From assembly GCA_039707655.1 (NCBI GenBank), contig CM077666.1, forward strand, positions 299,238,166 to 299,302,165: DNA of 64,000 nt, written 5' to 3'. The position numbers and the translations under genes were made by a program. Position 1 is the first letter of the stretch; the number at the start of each line of letters is the position of its first letter. Below, one piece after another: positions 54,589 to 64,000 of this stretch. This DNA comes from Elymus sibiricus. Lineage: Eukaryota; Streptophyta; Magnoliopsida; Poales; Poaceae. The notes beneath the pieces were generated by a model, which ran no database searches, was not told where the DNA came from, and worked only from the letters and a program-made list of their open reading frames with translations.

Positions 54589-57500
54589 TCAGCATGTGAA
54601 CTTGTCGATTTCTACCAGTAAGTCGTTGTCAAGTATCGATGATGTTGCCTTATCAGATGCACCCAATTCAGCCTGCATTTAGACCAGCATCGTAAGTGCA
54701 CTGCTGAGATTTGATTTTGGATAGAAAGAACAAAACCAAATGCACTCTAATGACGGTTCTACATAGCTGTCAACGTTTGCAGTTCATCTATGAAAAATAA
54801 ATGGTATTTTCTCTTCAGAAGTATTTTGTTTCGAATTGACACTGTACATATCACTACTTTATGCTTTGCACATCAGAGTAAGATTTCACTACATATGGAT
54901 TCGCCCCCTTGAAAGAGGTTAGCACCTCAGTCTTTTTGTTCTTTTGAGAAAATTGCTCTTTATTTTTCTAATATTTCTAGATCATGGTATGAATTCTAGA
55001 TCGTGGTATGAACTATAGTTTCATTGGGCAACTTGGCTTATGATCACAACATTGCTTAAATGTCAAATCCATGAATAACTTACAGTTGCCTGGCGAAATT
55101 CCTCGAGCATTCGACGATACTGCATCCTTGCTTCAGGAGAGTCCACCATGGACAACACTCTTGACACAGACTCCTTCACAGATTCATCAACCTTCTGCCG
55201 ACGGAAGATCTTGACTGCTTCATCATCATCGAAGTCATCGTCGTCTTCCTCCTCTCCCTCTTCTGCTTCAATCATCACTGATTGTTCGGCTCGGAAGCCA
55301 CGTAGGCCATGTCCTTTCCGGCGCCACCTTAGTATTACTTTCTCTAGCACACTAACAATGCTTACGAAAGTCTTGTACTTCTTTCTCACTTGGTGACCTC
55401 TTACATGAGCCTGTACAAAGTAAGGTCTTTAATGTTAGCAAAAGTAAAACACAACTTACCTGATATCATGTACTAGTTCAAAGCCCAATCATATACCAGC
55501 GAGTTCAACTTGAATGCAGTTTTTAAAACAAATATTGATAGTTCTGTTACCTGTATTTTAACCACATTTCTGCGCATGTGGAGAAAATTCTTGCGCCCTT
55601 TCCAACCTCTGTATTTCTTCTGAATTGAAACAGCTGCTTTATCACAAAACTGACCATTCGAAACATGATGTTGGTAGTATAACCTTGATGCAGCTGCAAG
55701 TTCATCTATATCTTCTTGTGTCATCCCATATTCATCCTTAAGTCGAGCGTCCTTGTGTTGTCTCCTCCTGAAAGAAAAGGCACGGAAGGCATTCTGAATT
55801 CGAGCCGCTGCTTGAGCTGCATTTCTCACGGCCGCCAAAGAGTCCTTCAGTGAGAGTTCATCTTCTGTGCCCCCATGCAGTTGGGCACTCCTCTGAGATA
55901 TGCTCTCTACTGCTCGCTCTGCTTCAATTGCAGCTAATCCTTCTGAAATACCACTCTCTTCTATAGTCAGCGATGCAAGATAGCTAGTTAACGCCACTTC
56001 TGAAAGATAGCCGGCAAGGCCCACATGTCCTCGCTCAGAAGCCAGGAAAGCTGCTGATTTGCCCACTGGATCTTGTGCAGTGGGATCGGTGACTGCTGGA
56101 GCTGAAGCACCAGCAGCAAGAAGTGCAGCAACCATCTTTTCCCTGCAATAAAAACGGACTTACTTAACAAGGTTGCATGCTAGTTCATGCCAATAAATTG
56201 CAATACACGCTAACATATGGAGAGAGATGTAAAAAAAATACACTGTCATTTCAAGATATGCTGATGTATTGCATTTTGTGTGCACAAAATCCATTAGTCA
56301 AGACATCTTGGATGCTAAAAGGCTATCTTTTCTATTCAACATACAGTGTCCATTTCTACTTCATTTGTGACCTACGTTCTGCAGTTGGGCATTACTTGTT
56401 ACAAAGTTAGTGGCATGGGGGCCGAGAGTACCCAAGTACAACCACATTTGAAATTTTGGAAAAACAATGCTTTCTTCAGCCAATGAAAGAATATATTATT
56501 TGTTTGTAAGAACTGTAAATAACTTTTTAGGAAGTTAAGAGTTATAATAACTTCCTGGTTAGTCAAAACGGAATCTAAATAACAAGCGGTAAAATATATT
56601 TTTCTGATTACCTTCCAAAATAAGCAGCCCAATGAAGTGCAGTCCATCCATTCGAATCACGCAAATTTATGCCAATGCCAGCACTGAGAACTGAAGACAG
56701 TGCCCAGTCATAGCCCAGCGCAGAGATTAAGTGTATGATACCTTGCTCATTTTTGGACAGAGAACATGTTCCATCATCTGCTTGGAGCCTCAATGATAAC
56801 CACTGTTGTAATTTACTTTTCAGCAATTCCTCCATGATCCAATCAACCCTGCTTAGTGGATTTTCACATCCTACATCAAGTTCGTTGATCAACCGCTGCC
56901 AGTTTTCCTCATTCATTTTAAGTTTTGGACTCTGTCCAGGCTGAGGATCATCACCCGAAGCTGCAGAGGATCCGTTGTCACACAAAAGTATTCTTGCAAA
57001 CTTGGCAAGAAGTGACAACTCTTCAGTAGACTTCATAGATGATGGTGCGAAATCTGTGAAACTAGAAGCCGTTGACTTTGCACGGAACTCAAAGTCGTTG
57101 ATTTCACTGCAAACTTTTCTATTCCCAGTGGTAATACAGAGTGTGAGCTTTCCGGCACTGTGTAGTGGCGTGTGGCAGCGGAGAACACCTGGCTGAACAA
57201 TTTCAACAGGCACCTCAGTGTCACCGAACATTACTGCCCAGCATATATTCGACGGGTCACACAAGAAATCTCCAGTAATGATGACCTGCATTGAGAGAGG
57301 AACAACAAGACGTAAGCATAGTTGGTGTTAAGACGTAGAAAGCTAAAATGTTCGTGGTGTACCTTGGTGATCTCATAGCAGAATGCCCATTCTGGAGAGA
57401 TCTCACGAATGCTAAATTGTTGCTTCTGTTTCAAGGTTAATCTTGTATCTTCTTCGGAGGACGGTTCAAACTGACCATTGTCGAAGAACTCTGATATTTC

Positions 57501-60500
57501 ATAGCCACATGAATTGCTTTGGTACGGACTGCTTTGAAGTGTTACAGGTGTTGTTCTTTGCCAATCCGGGTTCAGACAGCTTTCAAGACTACTGTCATGA
57601 GCTGAAAGAGTATTAATGCCATTGATTCCTTCATCTCTTGGTATGAAGTTATAAGATGGCGAGTCGATAGGGTCTTCTGATCCCAAAAGAAATCTTTTAG
57701 CGGCAGAAATTTGCAGCTGCAAATTACTGCTGTCTAGGCCTCCTGGTGGTTGATATTCCGAACTTTGCTGATAGTGGGCACCAAACTGTTCATGGTAAAA
57801 TGTAAGGTGTCAACACAGTTCATTGAGGGTGATAACAAAGAAAGAATCACCACTCTTTACATAGTATAAAACAACTGTTATAGTTCTGGGCATGGTAAAG
57901 TACGTTCTGACCACAATTTTGACATGGAGCCAACAAGATGGTTAGGACATTTCATTTTATGCATTCTGTTACTTCAGTAGTACTATCATGGCCCAAACCT
58001 TAAATGCACAGCAACTTAAACGCCCTCGATGAATTAGTTAAAGAAAGTGTCTTCCAAGGTATTCAACCAGGAAGACTTTGCAGGTATCCCTCTTAAAAAA
58101 GCAATCAGAATAACACAGTAGACTCTTCACAACTCATTCTTTACGTTGAAGAAATCACACGAGGATAATAAAAATCAGTCACCATTTCCTTACCTGGTAT
58201 GTAGATGAAGCTGGCAAACCTAAATCGAACTGCAGAACATTTTCCCATGAAGATGATATCCCCCTGCCAACACCATGAGCTCCTTCTGGTCGAATTTGAT
58301 TTGCTTCATCGTCGCCTGAATAAGGATGCGACATAATATGATTTAATTTACAATATCAGACAATCAATAAGTTAGTCCAGAGTATGACGCCTTATAGTGT
58401 GTATTGACGTCTCTAGATGAAACTTTTGGCAAAAAATTAAGTGGTATCAAGACGCTGGCAAAAAAAGGTCGAATCACAAAGGTGTACTGTGAGGAGAGAA
58501 ACTTTTGGCAAATCAAGCACAAAGCATGCTTGTCAGTATGCCATTTTTATTTATCAATTTCGATATTCTAGTTTAGTTTTTCCATGGATCTAGCTTGGAA
58601 GATATGCAGGGTTACCAGGAACTTTACCTAGACTGTTACTTGTCTGATTTCCCTGTACATCTGCAGCCTCAGTATTTGTAGTGAAGTCCAAAGAACGCGC
58701 TTGATTTATGTAAATGTAGTCATCATCACCCAAACTTAACTGCTCAGCAATGCTCTTCAAAGCTTGGTTGAGCCCAGATGTGTTTGTAGAATCATTATTA
58801 TTTACCATGCAAAATTCGGAACTTCGTTCCAGACTACTCTGGTCAAGCTCTGGTATCCCCATTACAGTTGATTGCTGAAGCTCCGGTATGCTTAGTAGAA
58901 CGCCACTGTCATGGTTGTACTCTTTGTTTGCAGAATAAGAACTTACTTCAGTTACAGAACTCTGGTGGGATTCATTGCCCTCGCTAAAGTCTGATGTGGA
59001 GCCGTGCTTTCCATGTATGTCATTTGGATAACTCAAGGTCGAAAGAGATCCCGCTGATCCATTTGACAATGTTGAATAATATCGTCCCTGTAAGAAAGTT
59101 CCATGCAAAAAAATTACTCATTGGATGTGCTCCCATTGTATTCAAATTAAAAAGATTGGATGGAAATAATTTATCACTATACAAGAGAGTGAGATCAAAT
59201 CAAATAGATTTGAATATTACTTTCAAGTTCATATTAAATTGCTCATAATCAATAGGTGAGATCAAGGTACTGCATTCGTTTGGAGGGATCGAAATTCTCA
59301 CGTCAATTGAGATAAAAAGAAAAGATCACTGCTTATTTTTGCTGGGGTCAGATTTGGACGTTGTAGATTAGTTTAAGGAAAGAGAAGACCTGCACCACTA
59401 TTTTGTGAAACCAGATTATAACGGTGTGGATTAGTTACAAAGAAAAAAAAATCCACTTCAGTTATTTGGTGGGAACAGATTATAACTGTGTGGACTGGAA
59501 ATGTCGTAAGAATCCTATTAAAAGACCCAATTACGCAAATGGTCGTAAGAGATTTCTCTGGAATAGTGCAACGACCTTATCTAATCCATTATGAAAATAT
59601 TTAAGGCACAGGGCAGAAGTTATCATTTATATTATATGTGTACAACCATAACTGTAAGTTTCCACTTTTATTTATTCGGTGTTTTACGTGCAATATTACA
59701 AGAGCACTCTGCAACAAGTGATTGCTCTGTGGAACAGAGCCACAGTCAGGTTTGACACTTCCTAATGATAGATTGTATAACTGAATCCTGATATGGACTC
59801 ATGCTGATAAGTATTATTGAATATTCATTTTAGTGAGATGACTGAAATGCTGCGCTGGTCTATAACTATTAACATTTTAGCACGTGATGACCAGTTCAAT
59901 TTCAGCATGAGCTGATACTGTTGATTAGCCTTTTACATGTGGATATGTTAGCTCACTCAGTCAAGTTCTCTCACTATTTATTTCCCAGACAGATGATTTG
60001 ACCAGATAATACCAGAAATATTCACAGGAAAGGATATCATGACAATCTCTACTTGCTCCCAAAGATAATACTCACATACCTCGGCTACTTCTCTATATTG
60101 TACCAGCACAATGTGGTCGTATGCACTGCAGAAAAGGAGAATATGTATTATAATAAATAGTACCAATCACTCTTCTTTGCATAGAAAAATGTTTGCAATG
60201 TTTCCTAGATAGCAAATGAATAGCAAGTACTCCCTCCGTTCACTATTATAAGATGTTCACTATTTTAGTGTGTTTGTTCACTCATTTCTGTCCATAATGA
60301 AATATCCAAAACATCTTATATTTGTGAACGGAGCGAGTAGCACTCAGGCATCTTAGCACAACTGCAACCTAACGGTAACATAAAATTATAAATGGCATAG
60401 TTCACAATCTCAAAGAAGTCTTAAGATACTGAGATAACTTAATGGCGAAGCCGATCTTACGGTTCCAGCATCCAGAAACATCGTCTCTGAAAATATGGAT

Positions 60501-62454
60501 TTTGCTCTCCGTGAGCATAGTAGCAACTCAGAGCATCAATATTTCCGACCTGTATTGATATGAAAATGCCATATATAAGATTAAGTGCTTAGTGTGTTGA
60601 TTAACAACTAATTCTGAAGTTCTACTTATAAACTTTTCGGTAAAATCCATTACTCCCTCCGATCCATGTACTAAATCAGCAACAATTAATATGGATCGGA
60701 GGGAGTAATACAAAATGATCAGGCTAACCATACAACATCTTCTCATTTCTAGGCATGTGTATTAGCACTGCTGTGATTGCTAAGATATCACAACATATAT
60801 AGACACATGTATTGCTAAAAAAAGGAACAGGCCCAATACACTGTTTGCAAGAACAGTAGATGTAAGACTCGTGTCACTTGCACTGTCTCTCATAAATTAA
60901 AGTTATCTCTAGAATTAAATATTAAAATTCCAAACCATAAGTAAGTTATCTGCAGAGAACACCAAATAAAGATATTTCAGCTATACAATATTCAGGCAAA
61001 AGAATTATCGCAAAAAAAATCAAGCAAAAGAATGACTAAAAAACGACATAGTTGTTTCTTGTTGCCTTGTCCCAATTCCGATGTATTGCTTGACAGAGCA
61101 GTAAAAACTACACGGTAAAGCAAACTGGGCAAAGATATCCATTTAAGAACTATAAATGAATATGTATTCAACGCAATTCAGCTAAATGGATGTGAATGAT
61201 CTGATTAATTTGTGATATTTGATTTGCCACACAACGTCACACAGACTGTACAATTATGTTGCTACTTGCAAGGATGATGCATTATTAGAAGGAACTTGCA
61301 CACCTAGTGACCCGACAAGTCCTGACAGATGGCACCCTCTCTTGTTGGCAAGAGTGTTGACAAGACAAAAATAACTGGAATACTGTGACACTATACTGAG
61401 CTTTCTGAAGCAAACCTTCAATCGCTCGTGAGCCTCCCCAACAGTTCTTCCGTCTTTCTTCCTGCGCCATGCATAACCATCTTTCCGGAAAAACCGGTTC
61501 ACACGGCGATTATAAAGGAATAGTGAACCACCTAGAGAAGAAATGATACTGTTATTGTTAAATAGAAGTAAAAGCAAATTTCTCAAAATTACAGAGATGT
61601 GCTTACTGGGTGGCTTATTCCGTGGCTCGTGGGTGATCTGGAGCTGCTCATGATTCAACAAGATATAGTAGACTTCAGAAGGCTTTAACCACCTGCTCTT
61701 TGCTTCTCTGAGAAGCACGTTGATGTCGAAACCTACGAGAGGAAGAACTAGAATATAAGACAAAGTAGTACTCGGTTTTGTACCAGGCCCAAAATTAAGG
61801 TAACCTTTAGTTATGCATGAGTTCAAGCAATCAATCATTCTCTCCTGGAAACAATGATGCCATATAAAGCTGGGAAGTCAAGCATGATCCAACGTTTGCA
61901 CAATAATTTGGTGAACACCAGGATTACTGGAATCCTAAGACAACTAGACAAGCATAGTGCCCCCCAACAAATCTTAATGAAAATAATAGTTATGCTTCCA
62001 GAAGTTTATGTTCTACATTCGATTAGAATTAAACGAAAATATTTAAGACTTGGAACCCTAGGTCATGGAAAACAAGCTGATCAAACCATCTTGAGCAACA
62101 ATTGAACTCTTCTTTGATTAAACAGTACTGTAGCAGTTACGACCATTGACCTTGCAAGAATTAAAAAATAAAAATAAAAATATGGCCCCGGCTACTGAAA
62201 AGGATCGGCTACAGACCAAATTTGATCATCGCCGCAATAATATTAGAAGGGCCCAAGAAAGGGCAATTCTAAGGCGAAATAAACAATCCAGCGTTAAATG
62301 CCCTACACAAGAACGCCCCCTTGCTACTGCATCAACCTTAACAAGCACTCGACTCCCGGGTCAAGAAGTCGAGTCCCACCCAGGTCAACTCACAAGCCCT
62401 ACCAAAGAATCAAACGGAACAAACGATGAGAGAGCTCCACTCACTCTGGCTCAT
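54589..62454 (-). CDS. CAMTA4-like: Calmodulin-binding transcription activator (CAMTA4-like), 12 exons
   Basis: Coding exons, 5' to 3' on the minus strand: 62445-62454, 61607-61732, 61416-61531, 60461-60549, 60080-60125, 58628-59087, 58194-58315, 57363-57785, 56612-57285, 55551-56142, 55084-55410, 54589-54672. All introns are GT-AG and phases agree, giving 1022 residues. Domains: CG-1 DNA-binding (about 4-130, with SRWLKPSEVYYILLNHEQL and FFRKDGYAWRRKKDGRTVGE); TIG (about 450-535); ankyrin repeats (about 635-740, NGWTALHWAAYFG); IQ motifs near 802, 857 and 882; the calmodulin-binding helix VLEKVILRWRRKGHGLRGFR. Known role: a nuclear factor binding CGCG/CGTG boxes that couples calcium-calmodulin signals to stress, cold and defence genes. 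I chose MSQS as start because dicot homologues begin alike and the GTGAGT donor is strong. Length fits Arabidopsis CAMTA4 (about 1016). The gene looks intact. Confidence 0.92.
60231..60337. mobile_element. Stowaway-type MITE in a CAMTA intron
   Basis: 107 bp, CTCCCTCCGTTCAC...GTGAACGGAGCGAG, with TA duplications on both sides (60229-60230 and 60338-60339). The ends are inverted repeats, with AAGATGTT/AACATCTT inside. It lies in the intron between exons 4 and 5, within the CG-1 coding part. Confidence 0.9.
60653..60705. mobile_element. Very short Stowaway-type MITE in a CAMTA intron
   Basis: Only 53 bp: CTCCCTCCGATCCAT, a 23-bp centre and ATGGATCGGAGGGAG, with perfect 15-bp inverted ends and TA on both sides. 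It lies in the intron between exons 3 and 4. It is probably a deletion derivative that kept little but its termini. Confidence 0.88.
61805..61844 (-). other. Possible alternative first coding exon of CAMTA
   Basis: A 40-bp stretch has a good acceptor (TTTCCAG) and a GT donor. Its ATG at 61836-61838 reads MIDCLNSCITK in phase with exon 2, giving a 1030-residue form. It cannot be spliced after the MSQ exon, because the frame would hit a stop. It could be used from a different non-coding first exon, or be a chance match. Confidence 0.3.
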
Positions 62455-62957
62455 GGTCACTTGCGGAGATCCGGCAGCCTCCAAGCTCTCATGGAAGGAG
62501 GGGGTTCGACGAGAACTCCACGAAATGGAAGCCCGGCTCCAAACAAACAAGAACTGAAACAGTAAGCAGGCAAGTGGGCGAAGGTGCTGATGCTGCTTGT
62601 GCTTGAACTTGGATGGGGAGGTAGGATAGCACAAGGGTTCTTTCCCAGAAAAGTGCAACAGCTGGGACGCAGGAGGGGAAGGGAAGTTGCTGTGACCCGA
62701 GATGGAGGGGGATCGGCTCGGCTGCTTCCTTCCGTTCCGTGATTCAAGAATCAACACGGAGAAGGAGACCCGCTGTTTTTGTCCCCTTGTGTTGTCCACC
62801 CCAAGCACCTGGTACCGAATAAAGTGGTGCTGCGTTGTACGCGGGCACGTGGAAATTCCATACTGCCAGCAACCGTGCAACGCCGACATCAATATCTGCC
62901 TTTTAGTTTATAGACTAGTAAATAGAGTAAAATGCATCGGCGGCCACTAGTAAATAA
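62455..62957 (-). promoter_or_regulatory. CAMTA 5' untranslated and promoter region
   Basis: The minus strand from about 62750 down to 62455 has the look of a plant leader: C/T-rich with many TCC and CAGC phrases and no long frame extending into the CDS. The promoter would have to lie mainly above 62750, leaving only about 200 bp before the Harbinger-derived sequence. No convincing TATA box was found. Confidence 0.4.
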
Positions 62958-64000
62958 AGTGGCTTTGCAGGAGTCCGGACAGCAGCCACGTAGGACTCCG
63001 AACCATTTTTCTCTCTTGCCTCTGCCGCCGCTCCATCACCCTAGCCGCCATGCCACACCCTACCGGCCTCCAACGGTACACCCGGGCTCCACGCCGCTTC
63101 TCTTCCGCCGCCGTTACACACCTCTCTTCCGACCGCCGCGCAGGTACCATCTGCTCCTACGATGCTCACCATGCCCGGCAACTGTTCGGTGAATTGCCCG
63201 AGCTAATTTTTTGACCCTTCTTTTTTGAAGCAATGGATTCGGATATAGAGTACATATACGAGTACTATGTTGAGTCGTCTGACTCGTCCGATGAGGAGGA
63301 CTACACGGATGAGACGATGATGATGCAGGCGGTGCTTGCAGACGCGGAGCGTGCGGAGGAGTATGTTCTCAATTTCAAGGGATCGATCAAGGGTCATCGA
63401 GTGCTCAACCGCAACCGGGCGTGCGGCCATTTGATGACTACTTCATCTTGAAGAAGGACGCCATGGGAAGGATTGGGTTGTCTGGTTACCAGAAGTGCAC
63501 GGCCGCACTACGGATGCTTGCATATGGTACGGCCGCTGATTCTTGGAACGAGTACCTACGGATGTCCAAGAGCACATGCAGAGATGCCATGGTCAGGTTT
63601 GCAACTGCCGTTGTCGAGGTGTTTGGACCTCAGTACCCGAGAGAACCAACTGTGGCAGACATCGAGAGGATCTTGGCAATCTCGGAAGCAAGAGGGTGGC
63701 CAGGTTTGCTAGGATCTCTTGACTGCATGCATTAGAAATGGAAGAATTACCCGAAAGCTTTACAAGGCCAATATCAGGGTCGTGTTAAGAAGCCCACCAT
63801 CATTCTTGAAGCAGCTGCGTCACATGATCTTTGGATTTGGCATGCCCGGGTCTCACAATGACATCAATGTGCTACAAGATCACCATTGTTTGCTAGGCTG
63901 GCTAAAGGAAAAGCTCCTCCTTGCCATTATACTGTCAATGGGCATGAGTACAACATGGGGTACTATCTGGTTGACGGTATCTATCCTCCTGGGCTACCTT
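62958..64000 (+). mobile_element. PIF/Harbinger element, partial (continues past the window)
   Basis: GTGGCTTTGCAGGAGTCCGG and CCACGTAGGACTCCGA at 62959-63001 match the inner left part of the Harbinger element at 32184. The expected GGGCATCTCC terminus is absent, so the left end is truncated. A transposase relic follows from 63233. Confidence 0.75.
63233..64000 (+). pseudogene. Harbinger (HARBI1-like) transposase relic
   Basis: ATG at 63233 opens an acidic start (SSDSSDEEDYTDETMMMQAV) that leads to GSIKGHRVLNRNRA. A deletion and frameshift near 63420 drop part of the helix-turn-helix region, and the reading continues in the next frame (DDYFILKKDAMGRIGLSGYQ, ALRMLAYGTAADSWNEYLRM). The catalytic-domain start GWPGLLGSLDCMH, with the first Asp, is followed at once by an in-frame TAG at 63733-63735. 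After WIWHA around 63845 sequence is missing and the frame changes at PGSHNDINVL. It would be a DDE nuclease but cannot be active. Confidence 0.85.

Noticed and set aside
1..64000. tRNA or rRNA genes and CRISPR arrays
   Set aside because: None was recognised by eye; TGGTATCAGAGC matches are primer-binding sites of LTR elements, not tRNA genes.

Overview
The window looks like a piece of a large cereal genome of the wheat tribe (Triticeae). About 50 kb of nested LTR retrotransposons and DNA-transposon relics are followed by a small gene island holding two ordinary plant genes with clear GT-AG introns. The assignment rests on the style of the elements (gypsy LTRs starting TGATACGTC, a CACTA end, Stowaway and PIF/Harbinger elements) and on the plant-type MED30 and CAMTA proteins. 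I cannot name the species or subgenome.

Bases 1-30718 form a three-level nest. The outer layer is one LTR of a family called X here (minus strand, 11-1186 plus 30348-30718). Inside it sits a complete 29-kb insertion (1187-30347, target duplication GAATA), a non-autonomous gypsy-like element whose only long frame is an unrecognised protein. That element was itself hit twice: element A (2036-12085, minus strand, duplication ATTGA) in its left LTR, and element B (14855-26427, plus strand, duplication ATAGC) in its internal region. A and B have 3.7-4.0 kb LTRs, carry gag but no pol, and each has an extra short frame.

Bases 30719-33731 are a patchwork: a DUF4283-like gene fragment, a duplicated segment, the start of a LINE ORF2, and a 1-kb PIF/Harbinger element with TAA duplications. 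Bases 33732-46146 are a gypsy element on the minus strand with gag, protease, RT, RNase H and integrase, all broken by frameshifts or stops. It carries a solo family X LTR in its left LTR and an internally deleted copia element between protease and RT. Bases 46152-51000 hold degraded DNA: an LTR-like remnant, a CACTA end with a subterminal repeat array, a LINE RT fragment and an old LTR.

The gene island starts at about 51.4 kb. A three-exon MED30 gene (plus strand, 179 aa predicted) converges on a 12-exon CAMTA gene (minus strand, 1022 aa predicted; CG-1, TIG, ankyrin, IQ and calmodulin-binding regions). Two Stowaway MITEs lie in CAMTA introns. A defective Harbinger transposase begins about 0.5 kb upstream of the CAMTA start codon and runs off the window.

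The most interesting signals outside standard annotation are these. A stem-loop lies 34-47 bp upstream of the TATA-like box in LTRs of three different families, with stem sequence differing between families and even between copies. The gag of element B carries six zinc knuckles. The short frames in A and B vaguely resemble a double-stranded-RNA-binding pattern. The LTRs of A hold a dense W-box cluster.
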